From a virus, in IMG/VR virus record IMGVR_UViG_3300047382_000180, positions 1 through 33,901 of that record: a stretch of DNA of 33,901 nt; one strand, given 5' to 3'. The translations under genes were made by a program, and so were the position numbers. Below are positions 25,063 through 31,134 of the stretch, one piece after another. The notes under the pieces were generated by a model, which searched no databases, had not been told where the DNA came from, and saw only the letters and a program-made list of their open reading frames with translations. Position 1 is the stretch's first letter. Each line of letters begins with the position of its first letter.

Positions 25063-25378
25063 CTGTAGCACACTCGCACCGATAGCTAAGGATGCCCTCC
25101 TAGGAGGCGCTCAGCGGGGCATAGAGGCACGTGCTAACTTAGGACAGGCCAAGACAGAGGGTGCTGACAGCGTCGCTCAGAACGCTAATACGGCTGTCTC
25201 AGTGGATGCAGGTAGGCGGCAGGAGTACGGGGCGGTTGACACCGTGGTGAACGAGAGTGGCCTGCCAGTGCACGTGTTACTGTTGCTCGTACTGCTGGCA
25301 GGCTGGGCCATTCCGTCACCCGAAGAGATGGGTCACGGGCTGGCGCGGGTCGCCCGGTCCGTTAGGGGAGCGGGTTGA
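25019..25378 (+). CDS. Lipoprotein with C-terminal membrane segment, spanin candidate
   Basis: A 119-residue protein with a strong AGGAGG seven bases before ATG 25019. Residues 1-16 (MLKSVLLCSIVMLASC) are a lipoprotein signal with lipobox LASC, so Cys16 would be lipidated and placed in the outer membrane. About residues 80-95 (LPVHVLLLLVLLAGWAI) form a hydrophobic helix, followed by an Arg-containing tail. A lipid anchor at the N-terminus plus a membrane helix near the C-terminus is the design of one-piece spanins (T1 gp11 type) that fuse inner and outer membranes at lysis. An alternative is an outer spanin working with the upstream gene. No endolysin lies beside it. Confidence 0.6.
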   Translation: MLKSVLLCSIVMLASCSTLAPIAKDALLGGAQRGIEARANLGQAKTEGADSVAQNANTAVSVDAGRRQEYGAVDTVVNESGLPVHVLLLLVLLAGWAIPSPEEMGHGLARVARSVRGAG

Positions 25379-25808
25379 AGTCCGGGTTGGTGGGACAGTA
25401 GCGTACGAAGTTCTGGTCTTCGAAGGTGTAGCCGTTAAGGAACGGGGTGTAGTCCTCGCAGTACTTGTACGAACTGTTACCGTTAGTGTCACAGATTGAC
25501 AGCCAGTCCTGACTCTCGAACGTAGGCGTCCCGTCCCATGCCTCCTGCTTGTAGGTGCAGTACTCTACGCTACCGACGTCGCATAGGTCAGGGAACTCAA
25601 GGCTACATTCCCCAGCAGGTGGGATAACCACCACAGCCTCGTCGATGTTGACTGCCTCGACCGCAGTACCTCGCGTGTACAGTTGCTTCTTGGTAATGTA
25701 CACCTTCTCGTTGGGCTCAATGGCGATTGTCTCACCGTTATCCAGTACCAGCTCAGCCGAGATAGCACTGACTGATAAGGCACTGAGTATTGCAATTGCG
25801 TACTTCAT
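25362..25808 (-). CDS. Secreted cysteine-rich protein of unknown function
   Basis: A 148-residue protein with AGGAG five bases before its ATG. Residues 1-18 are a clear Sec signal peptide (MKYAIAILSALSVSAISA), cleaved before ELVLDNGE. The mature part has a small beta domain (ETIAIEPNEKVYITKKQLYT) and then six cysteines in an aromatic, acidic C-terminal region, suggesting three disulfides in the periplasm. It is the last gene of the leftward block, and its end overlaps the lipoprotein gene tail-to-tail by 17 bases. Lysis modulation or exclusion of rival phages are possible roles. Neither is shown. Confidence 0.7.
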   Translation of the reverse strand: MKYAIAILSALSVSAISAELVLDNGETIAIEPNEKVYITKKQLYTRGTAVEAVNIDEAVVVIPPAGECSLEFPDLCDVGSVEYCTYKQEAWDGTPTFESQDWLSICDTNGNSSYKYCEDYTPFLNGYTFEDQNFVRYCPTNPDFNPLP

Positions 25809-25817
25809 GTGATTCTC

Positions 25818-25982
25818 CTAGTTATCTTCCTTACTCTCCGTTACCGCCACGTATGCCTGTTCAAGCGCGTACGTAGCGAGTGCCAGAGTGTTCCTGTATA
25901 TCTGTATGCGGGTCCATTGGTAGCTGATGAACAGCCCCTGTCCCACACACAGAACCGCAAGTAGTATCTCGCTCTCGCTCAT
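25818..25982 (-). CDS. Small membrane protein
   Basis: A 54-residue protein starting at ATG 25982, which overlaps the stop of the upstream gene (ATGA), with GGAGGAG just ahead. The sequence runs MSESEILLAVLCVGQGLFIS, then YQWTRIQIYRNTLALATYAL and an acidic end (ESKEDN). The first half contains a moderately hydrophobic helix (residues 6-20) that may insert in the inner membrane, with the basic YQWTRIQIYR following inside. Function is unknown. Small membrane proteins in this place can be holin-like. Confidence 0.6.
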   Translation of the reverse strand: MSESEILLAVLCVGQGLFISYQWTRIQIYRNTLALATYALEQAYVAVTESKEDN

Positions 25983-26281
25983 CGTTGTAACTCCTCCGGA
26001 TGGTGCTTCAGTTGGTGGAGCATCTGCAACAGGTTACACATCGCGTGGCCTAGGTGACTGCGTCCTGACTCTAGGTCAAGATCCTCGCCTGCCTGCCACG
26101 CTGACATGTGACGCATGAGACACGCATACGATACGGTCCAGTGCGTCGGCCTCTTCCAGTTGTCACGCTCGTACTTACTGGCTCCGTACTCAAGCACCCG
26201 TGCCGCCTCTTCGAGAAGCTCCATAGGTACGAGGGAGTAGTCGGGCTTGCCTTCGTTGTAGCGCAAGGACCTCTCGCTCAT
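25979..26281 (-). CDS. MazZ-like dATP/dGTP diphosphohydrolase-type protein
   Basis: A 100-residue protein with a GGGAGG site before ATG 26281. LRYNEGKPDYSLVPMELLEE near the start, then VLEYGASKYERDNW, LMRHMSAWQAGEDLDLESGR and HLGHAMCNLLQM form the all-alpha pattern of the phage domain known as dATP/dGTP diphosphohydrolase N-terminal (DUF5664, MazZ-related). The His and acidic residues of GEDLDLESG and HLGHA are the likely metal and nucleotide ligands. In phages using 2-aminoadenine, MazZ supplies dGMP for PurZ. In many others the domain occurs alone, perhaps cleansing dNTP pools. No PurZ is seen in this window. Confidence 0.75.
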   Translation of the reverse strand: MSERSLRYNEGKPDYSLVPMELLEEAARVLEYGASKYERDNWKRPTHWTVSYACLMRHMSAWQAGEDLDLESGRSHLGHAMCNLLQMLHQLKHHPEELQR

Positions 26282-26445
26282 GACTCAGCCTCCCATCCAT
26301 CACACTGCAAGGAGATTACGGCCATGTAGCCCCACTCGGGTACGTCATCGTCTACCAGTACAGCATCAGGGAACCCCGCCTCAATAGCGCGGTCCTCAGT
26401 CTCGTAGTATATCGTGATAGTTAGGTCACTGTATGGTTGGCTCAT
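26278..26445 (-). CDS. Small acidic unknown protein
   Basis: A 55-residue gene read from ATG 26445 to TGA at 26278. Its stop overlaps the next ATG (ATGA), and a GAGGA site precedes it. The start is MSQPYSDLTITIYYETEDRA and the end includes VPEWGYMAVISLQCDGWEAE, a small alternating-strand protein with many acidic residues and two aromatic clusters. Coupling to both neighbours (20-base overlap upstream) supports reality. No family is recognised. Confidence 0.6.
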   Translation of the reverse strand: MSQPYSDLTITIYYETEDRAIEAGFPDAVLVDDDVPEWGYMAVISLQCDGWEAES

Positions 26446-26698
26446 CGTCTTCCTCGTTCATGTATTGCATGACGATCGCTGTCTTACCAAGATCCAGCAT
26501 GGTGTTCAGCCCATCGTTACCAGTAGCACTGTTGCCACACAACGCTACGCCTAGGTCAGGTACTAGTGCGACGCCTGCTACCTCTACGTCTACACCCCCT
26601 ACCTCGAACTGCTCAAGAAGATCCGCGAACTCACGCAACGCCTGAGACGCTGGTGTGCGGTCATCCTGCTTGCCTCCGGGGAACTCTATCACGGTCAT
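26426..26698 (-). CDS. Small unknown phage protein
   Basis: A 90-residue acidic protein whose ATG overlaps the stop of the upstream gene (ATGA at 26695-26698). It begins MTVIEFPGGKQDDRTPASQA, a pattern I have seen at the start of small phage accessory proteins. A helix (LREFADLLEQFEVGG) and a beta-rich middle (DVEVAGVALVPDLGVALCG) follow, with an acidic end (MNEEDDEPTIQ). No catalytic motif or membrane segment is visible. Function is unknown. Confidence 0.65.
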   Translation of the reverse strand: MTVIEFPGGKQDDRTPASQALREFADLLEQFEVGGVDVEVAGVALVPDLGVALCGNSATGNDGLNTMLDLGKTAIVMQYMNEEDDEPTIQ

Positions 26699-26856
26699 TG
26701 GTCTAGCTCCAAGTGCTTGATGAAGCGGTCGCTGTTGTCTAGTATCAGATCGCGCAACGCCTCGACCAGCACATCCATGTCTACGTCCAGAACCTCTACG
26801 ATCTCGTCGGGGTTCATGGTCTCGGTTACTTCTGTTATGATAATATCAGGAGTCAT
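26695..26856 (-). CDS. Tiny acidic helical protein
   Basis: A 53-residue gene from ATG 26856 to TGA 26695, coupled by ATGA to the next gene and overlapping the upstream one by 11 bases. GGAG lies eight bases before the start. The sequence (MTPDIIITEVTETMNPDEIV, then EVLDVDMDVLVEALRDLILD) is strongly acidic and helical in its second half. The pattern NPDEIVEVLDVDMDVL resembles short phage proteins that may bind other proteins. Function is unknown. Confidence 0.62.
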   Translation of the reverse strand: MTPDIIITEVTETMNPDEIVEVLDVDMDVLVEALRDLILDNSDRFIKHLELDQ

Positions 26857-26977
26857 CGCCCCATCTCCGTGAGAACATGGACTCTGCGTCGCATGTGTCG
26901 GTGAATGTCAATACCAATAAGATAGACGTGGTGACTCCCCATGTCAAGAGGAATGGTATCAGTAGGCCGTGTGTCAT
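26846..26977 (-). CDS. Tiny single-pass membrane protein
   Basis: A 43-residue protein. A longer in-frame reading exists upstream, but ATG 26977 overlaps the metallophosphoesterase stop exactly (ATGA) and has AAGGTGA ahead, so it is taken as the start. Residues 4-27 (GLLIPFLLTWGVTTSILLVL) are a membrane helix. The remainder (DTCDAESMFSRRWGDDS) is charged. It may act at the host envelope, but no family is recognised. Confidence 0.6.
   Translation of the reverse strand: MTHGLLIPFLLTWGVTTSILLVLTFTDTCDAESMFSRRWGDDS
26919..26947 (-). promoter_or_regulatory. Possible leftward sigma-70 promoter in the small membrane gene
   Basis: On the minus strand TTGACA lies at 26947-26942, followed after 17 bases by TATCTT at 26924-26919. 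The -35 is perfect and the -10 is 4 of 6. It would serve the small-gene cluster down to 25362. It lies within coding sequence and has no other support. Confidence 0.35.
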
Positions 26978-27657
26978 ACGCGTCTCACCTTCTTGCCTAG
27001 GTTCATGTACTCTATGTGTGGCTCGCCATCGATGACGACACCACATGCTACCACTGGCTTCTTGGCGAAGTGCTTGCCGTACGCGAACGCCATGTGCGCG
27101 TGGTCGACACCGCACCCGACAGCCATCCCCCAGACCAGCTCCTGATCCGTAGCGGTAGCACTGATGCCGGCGTTGCTGTGGTTATGGCCTGACACAGTAC
27201 ATCGCATACGAGTCTCAGCGTCCTTGCGGAAGCCGTTGATGCCTCCTGCTGTCTCACCGTGGTGGTACAGGACGTCATCGATCAGGAGCTGATCTGTCGC
27301 TCCCCAGCCCTCAGGCATGTTGAACAATTCCTCGACTGGTCGCATGAAGATACTCGGCTCCATGCCCAGCTTGCGTAGCTGACGTGCGGGGATGCGGTCG
27401 TGGTTACCCATGATGAGGGTAGCTACCGGGAACGCATCGTACCAGTCCTGCGCTCTCTCACGGGCAGACTCGTACTCGCCCATCACGTTGTGTAGCATGG
27501 GCTCGCTGTCGTGGAAGGACAGGCTGTGGTTGTCGAACATGTCTCCGATGTGTACTACGGTATCTACATCCCATGCGTCGAACGACTCCTGACAGAACTC
27601 AAGGTATCCATCTAGCTCGAATGGGAGATGAGTATCACCTATGATTCCTACGCGCAT
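26974..27657 (-). CDS. Calcineurin-like metallophosphoesterase
   Basis: A 227-residue enzyme with all the family metal-binding blocks: GDTH (Asp8, His10), GDMFDN (Asp39), GNHD (84-87), the lone histidine pair near 132, and GHNH (157-160). These coordinate two metal ions for phosphodiester or phosphomonoester hydrolysis. A GGAGGAAG site precedes ATG 27657, which shares one base with the endonuclease VII stop. It lies downstream of the exonuclease and endonuclease genes, so action on DNA ends, nucleotides or host RNA is plausible. The exact substrate cannot be read from sequence. Confidence 0.85.
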   Translation of the reverse strand: MRVGIIGDTHLPFELDGYLEFCQESFDAWDVDTVVHIGDMFDNHSLSFHDSEPMLHNVMGEYESARERAQDWYDAFPVATLIMGNHDRIPARQLRKLGMEPSIFMRPVEELFNMPEGWGATDQLLIDDVLYHHGETAGGINGFRKDAETRMRCTVSGHNHSNAGISATATDQELVWGMAVGCGVDHAHMAFAYGKHFAKKPVVACGVVIDGEPHIEYMNLGKKVRRV

Positions 27658-28049
27658 TATCTCTTCCTCCGCTTACGACGCTTCGGCTTACCGTGCGTCG
27701 GGTGAACAGGGTTGTTAGTGTAGTCGACCTGCCAGTACTCCAGCAGATTCGTTATGAATTCAGCCGGGTCATCGCCCTTGCTACGCTGGCCTGCCCAGTG
27801 AAGTATCTTCCCCTCGGCAGAGTTACAGCTACGGTGTAGCGTCTGGCGTACATGTCCGGTGGTGTGGTCGTGATCTAACGCTGACTCGGTTGGGTCGCAG
27901 GGTAAACCGCACAGGGGGCATACGCCACCCTGCCGGTCTAGTTGCGCCAAGCGCCACTCCCGTATATCGGAGTGCTTCACGCTGGTGGCGACCACAGTTG
28001 CTGTGGTTCCCGTCGTATCCAGAGGCAGTGGCCCTGCTGGGCTAGCCAT
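27657..28049 (-). CDS. Recombination endonuclease VII
   Basis: A 130-residue nuclease of the T4 gp49 family, which cuts branched DNA such as Holliday junctions before packaging. CPLC at 44-47 is the first zinc pair. LDHDHTTG at 58-65 is the catalytic His-Me finger. HRSC at 72-75 is the second pair, with His where T4 has Cys, followed by Asn76 and AEG. The end is strongly basic (KPKRRKRRKR). The start is uncertain. ATG 28049 has AAGGTG upstream but lies 73 bases inside the exonuclease gene. GTG 27980 makes a 4-base GTGA overlap with the exonuclease stop and would give an N-terminus of the usual family length. Confidence 0.85.
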   Translation of the reverse strand: MASPAGPLPLDTTGTTATVVATSVKHSDIREWRLAQLDRQGGVCPLCGLPCDPTESALDHDHTTGHVRQTLHRSCNSAEGKILHWAGQRSKGDDPAEFITNLLEYWQVDYTNNPVHPTHGKPKRRKRRKR

Positions 28050-28699
28050 CTAGTTACGTCACCTTCGTCACTGGACATGCGCTTATCCTTTACCGCTTCC
28101 ATGTACACTTCGAGCACGTGAGCGTACATGTCGCGAGGATCAGTCATCTCTGCCAGCGGAGCCTTGACCTTAGCCGTAGCCTTGCGTCCTGTCCGCTGGA
28201 AGATACCGGGTATGTTATCCACCCGATCTCCAGTGAGTAGCTGAGTGTAGAAGAAGCGGTCGGCATCGTGACCCCCTACGTGGTAGACCTCGTCTCGGTT
28301 CCAGTTATAGTGCCAACCGGGTACTCCGTCGAGATCCTTGTCCAGCGTAGCGATGCCCCATCCGTCACGCACTGCGTATATCCCAAGTAGATCGTCAGCT
28401 TCTTCGTTGTCGGCTGTTATACCATCTAATTCGGTCATGACATAATGCTTCAGTGCTTGGAAGTGTACTGGCTTATCCGTACCTGTCCGGTTCGCCTTGT
28501 ACGTTGGCACTGAGTTACGGTAGTTGTCAGGCCCAGTCAAGAAGACTTGAGCTTGGCTACACTCGCACCCATCCATGATCCGTTGCAGTGTGTGGCGGAA
28601 GGAACGGATAGCTTCTTCCTCCGTGTCCTCGTTAGAGGCGAATCCCACTGCGTACAGCAGGATGTCGCCATCAATGCCCCATATACTAGGGCGATTCAT
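27977..28699 (-). CDS. 5'-3' exonuclease (FEN/T7 gp6-like)
   Basis: A 240-residue flap/5'-3' exonuclease. The acidic metal ligands are in order: Asp10 and Asp12 (WGIDGDILLY), Glu99/Glu100 with Asp102/Asp103 (NEEADDLLG), Asp120 and Asp122 (TLDKDLDGVPGWHYNW), and Asp158 with Asp161 (LLTGDRVDNIPGI, also the helix-hairpin-helix start). In T7-like phages this enzyme removes primers and degrades host DNA. It starts at ATG 28699, overlapping the SSB stop by one base, in the order SSB, exonuclease, endonuclease VII. Confidence 0.88.
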   Translation of the reverse strand: MNRPSIWGIDGDILLYAVGFASNEDTEEEAIRSFRHTLQRIMDGCECSQAQVFLTGPDNYRNSVPTYKANRTGTDKPVHFQALKHYVMTELDGITADNEEADDLLGIYAVRDGWGIATLDKDLDGVPGWHYNWNRDEVYHVGGHDADRFFYTQLLTGDRVDNIPGIFQRTGRKATAKVKAPLAEMTDPRDMYAHVLEVYMEAVKDKRMSSDEGDVTRWLAQQGHCLWIRREPQQLWSPPA

Positions 28700-29139
28700 T
28701 ACAGTACTTCTTCTTCAGCGAAGTCCTGCACCTCTGGCTTAGCCAGCTCCTCTACGATCAGCGCCACGATGCTGGGCTTAGCGTCGCCCTGCTTGGTGGT
28801 GTACGTCTTGATCTTAGCCTTAACAACAGAGCCGTAGCCGATGTCAGAAGGCAGGCCCTCGAACGGTGTGCGTCCGTCTGCCTCGAACAGTGTGTTGAAG
28901 CGACCGCCGTTAGTGATCGGGAACTGAGAGCGGCAGTGGATGAACTGCCCACGGTTAAGCTCGTCGTCCTTGAACTTGACTTCGATACCTAGCTCTTCCA
29001 ATCGCTCGACCGCAGGGCCGGAGAGGTTAGCAAGTTGCACCCCGTACTTGTCAGTCGGCTGTCCCTTGAACGTCTCGAACACGTCGAGTGCGGGGAAGCT
29101 AACGGTAGCGCGGATAGTTACTGTGTCGTTGTTAATCAT
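28699..29139 (-). CDS. Single-stranded DNA-binding protein (T7 gp2.5-like)
   Basis: A 146-residue OB-fold type protein. An N-terminal strand set (VTIRATVSFPALDVFETFKG) is followed by YGVQLANLSGPAVERLEELG, a loop with GQFIHCRSQFPITNGGRF, and YGSVVKAKIKTYTTKQGDAK. It closes with an acidic tail (EVQDFAEEEVL), the feature by which gp2.5-type proteins contact polymerase and helicase. It begins its own transcription unit after a 66-base gap holding a promoter candidate, with GAGGA before ATG 29139. It would coat single strands at the fork and aid annealing. Confidence 0.8.
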   Translation of the reverse strand: MINNDTVTIRATVSFPALDVFETFKGQPTDKYGVQLANLSGPAVERLEELGIEVKFKDDELNRGQFIHCRSQFPITNGGRFNTLFEADGRTPFEGLPSDIGYGSVVKAKIKTYTTKQGDAKPSIVALIVEELAKPEVQDFAEEEVL

Positions 29140-29180
29140 GTTGAGTCCTCGTTTAGTCTCAGCAACATGCTGATTAGTTT

Positions 29181-29209
29181 AAGGTACACGGTATTGTACC
29201 TGTTGTCAA
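29181..29209 (-). promoter_or_regulatory. Leftward promoter candidate for SSB and downstream genes
   Basis: On the minus strand TTGACA at 29209-29204 overlaps the polymerase stop codon. After 17 bases follows TACCTT at 29186-29181, a weak -10. The 66-base gap (29140-29205) is one of only two real intergenic gaps in the leftward block and holds two of the rare TTT triplets. A 6-base inverted repeat overlaps the -10, which supports a regulatory site. Confidence 0.45.
29182..29201. repeat. Inverted repeat at the SSB promoter
   Basis: AGGTAC at 29182-29187 and GTACCT at 29196-29201 are perfect reverse complements separated by eight bases. One arm covers the candidate -10 and the other lies in the spacer. 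This geometry suits a repressor or activator site. A small hairpin in the polymerase transcript tail is the alternative. Confidence 0.45.
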
Positions 29210-30843
29210 TGGGTATCACTCCAGTTATCTCCGATCATGTAGTCCCCCTCAAGTGGACATCTCATGTCGAAGTGTCTACCCGCATCACGTATAGCGTTGC
29301 GGAAGCAGACAGCTACGCGCTTGGCATCAGCCTCAGCGCATTCGATCTGCCATTCATCGTGTACGTTAGCGACTATGTTGTAGTCCAAGCCGTAGCTGTC
29401 GGCCTTGGTTATGCCTAGTTGCAACGCCTTCTTCATCACGATAGCCCCAGCAGACTGGAGCAGAGAGTTGAGTGCGGCGTGCTCACTACGTACGTTGATA
29501 CGCCTGCCATCAAGCCCCGGTACTGTGCCACCCTTAGCAATGCGGGTAGTCTTGTTAATCAGTTGTCGATACCCCGGCCAGCTAGCCTCGTATCGTGAAC
29601 GCATCTTGCGTCCTGCATCCCTGCCCTTACCTACCACGCTACCCAGCTTGGCGTCACCCGCACCGTACAGCAGTGCGTAGATCAGCGTCTTCGCTTGGTC
29701 ACGTGTCGCGCAACCGAAGGCGTTCTGGTTGGCGGTGTGGATGTCACCGTCGGTCACCTCATGGGTGAAGCGGTCATCGTCCATGTAGTGGGCCAGCATC
29801 CGTAGCTCCAGACCGGAGGCGTCTACACCCACCAGCTTCTTGCCCTCTGGCACAGTGAAGCAGGCACGGTAGTCTGAGCCGCTTGGTATCTGTGCGAGGT
29901 TAGGTCTGCTGTGTGTCATGCGCCCGGTCACGGTCCCGTTGCTGTTGACGTAGCCATGTATGCGCTTGTCGTCTGCGTAGTTATCCAGCCACGACTTCAC
30001 CATACCACTGCGCTTGTTCAGCGTGAGGTACTCTAAGACCAGCGCCGCCTCAGGAATGTGCGTGAGGTTAGCAAGGGTGTTCTCATCAACAACAACCGAG
30101 CCCTTCTCTGTGCGCTTCTTCCACTTAGCACCCTTCTCCTCAAGGCGTCGGGCAATCTGTTGGCGGGATGCGACGTTGAACGTCTCGACCCTGTCCTTGA
30201 GTTGCTTGCCAGTCTTCTCCGACCACCTCTCATGTACGATGGGAGTGAACACCTCCTGAAGGATCTCGTTAATCTCAAGCTGTCTCTCCTTCTGTGCGTT
30301 GTACGTTGCGTTCGCTCTGTCGTAGTCGAAGAAGAAGCCGTGCTCCTCCTGCTTACGCAACGCCGCTGACACGTAGTGCTCTAGCTCGAAGCACTCGTCC
30401 TTGAAGCCCTCTTCCTCGAACCTCTGGAGTAGGTAGTGGTACACGTGCCAGTTGACACGGCAGTCACGCAGGCAGTACTCAATCATCTCGTCCGTCAGTC
30501 CACCATCGAAGTCGGTGAAGTCACCCTTCTGTTCGTGACCGGCGAGCGTGGCGAGGTTAGCAAGTGAGTTGCTGAACTGACTGCCAGCGCCGTTAGGATT
30601 AAGCAGACGAGCAAGAACAAGTGTATCAGTAATCGTAACCGACGGGTCAGGTTCCCAGCCCAGCGCATCACGCAGTACCGGTAGGTCGAAGTGAAGGATG
30701 TTGTGGCCGATCATCTCGGTCATGTCCTTCGGGATGTCCGACGCTGATGAACTCCAAGAAGTGTTCCCATCTTCGTCGCACCACCCAATCATCCACACCT
30801 TGGAGTGTGTCCGGTCCGTCTCTATGTCTAGTACGTAACGCAT
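29206..30843 (-). CDS. DNA polymerase, PolA family with 3'-5' exonuclease
   Basis: A 545-residue replicative polymerase, taking ATG 30843 as start because AGGAGG lies six bases ahead (the frame opens further up at 30870). Exonuclease motifs: Asp6-x-Glu8 (LDIETD), GHNILHFD with Asp53, and Tyr123/Asp127 (YCLRD). Polymerase motif A has Asp341 (GVDASGLELRMLAHYM), motif B Arg381, Lys385 and Tyr389 (RDQAKTLIYALLYGAG), motif C His-Asp496-Glu (NVHDEWQIE). It aligns by eye with T7 gp5 but lacks the roughly 70-residue thioredoxin-binding insertion in the thumb and is about 160 residues shorter. Tyr389 matches T7 Tyr526, the residue often Phe or Leu in other aquatic phages. Confidence 0.93.
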   Translation of the reverse strand: MRYVLDIETDRTHSKVWMIGWCDEDGNTSWSSSASDIPKDMTEMIGHNILHFDLPVLRDALGWEPDPSVTITDTLVLARLLNPNGAGSQFSNSLANLATLAGHEQKGDFTDFDGGLTDEMIEYCLRDCRVNWHVYHYLLQRFEEEGFKDECFELEHYVSAALRKQEEHGFFFDYDRANATYNAQKERQLEINEILQEVFTPIVHERWSEKTGKQLKDRVETFNVASRQQIARRLEEKGAKWKKRTEKGSVVVDENTLANLTHIPEAALVLEYLTLNKRSGMVKSWLDNYADDKRIHGYVNSNGTVTGRMTHSRPNLAQIPSGSDYRACFTVPEGKKLVGVDASGLELRMLAHYMDDDRFTHEVTDGDIHTANQNAFGCATRDQAKTLIYALLYGAGDAKLGSVVGKGRDAGRKMRSRYEASWPGYRQLINKTTRIAKGGTVPGLDGRRINVRSEHAALNSLLQSAGAIVMKKALQLGITKADSYGLDYNIVANVHDEWQIECAEADAKRVAVCFRNAIRDAGRHFDMRCPLEGDYMIGDNWSDTH

Positions 30844-30885
30844 CAGCGCCCTCCTGTATGCGGTATACATGCCGCGTCATCTTAC

Positions 30886-31134
30886 TCATAGTTGTTCCTT
30901 AGCTCGGAAGCTCTGACCAACGTAGTAGCTCAGCTCGCAGTGACCTTCCTCACCAATAAGACTGAACACACTATCGATAATAGCACGGCCGATAGCGTAG
31001 CGCAAGCGGTGACGTCTCAGCCAGCATGTCTCACTCAGTGTGTACGGGTAAGGTGCGTTCCCTAAGTGTAACGTCTGGTTGAACAGGATGCTAACACATG
31101 CCGCCCAAGCACGTAGCCTGTAGCCTAAGGTCAT
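30886..31134 (-). CDS. Conserved small phage protein between polymerase and helicase
   Basis: An 82-residue basic protein starting at ATG 31134, overlapping the primase-helicase stop by four bases (ATGA). The pattern FNQTLHLGNAPYPYTLSETC, then WLRRHRLRYAIG, and the late GEEGHCELSY matches in outline a small phage protein family (an N-x-L-x-x-G-x-P...T-x-S core followed by a His-Cys) commonly encoded near replication genes. Its function is not known to me. It contains four Cys and two His and may bind metal or nucleic acid. Confidence 0.7.
   Translation of the reverse strand: MTLGYRLRAWAACVSILFNQTLHLGNAPYPYTLSETCWLRRHRLRYAIGRAIIDSVFSLIGEEGHCELSYYVGQSFRAKEQL

Noticed and set aside
30668-30889. 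73-residue frame whose ATG overlaps the upstream stop (ATGA)
   Set aside because: It overlaps the polymerase gene by about 176 bases in another frame and reads as Arg/His-rich noise. The polymerase start has the better ribosome site. A very short leader peptide cannot be excluded.
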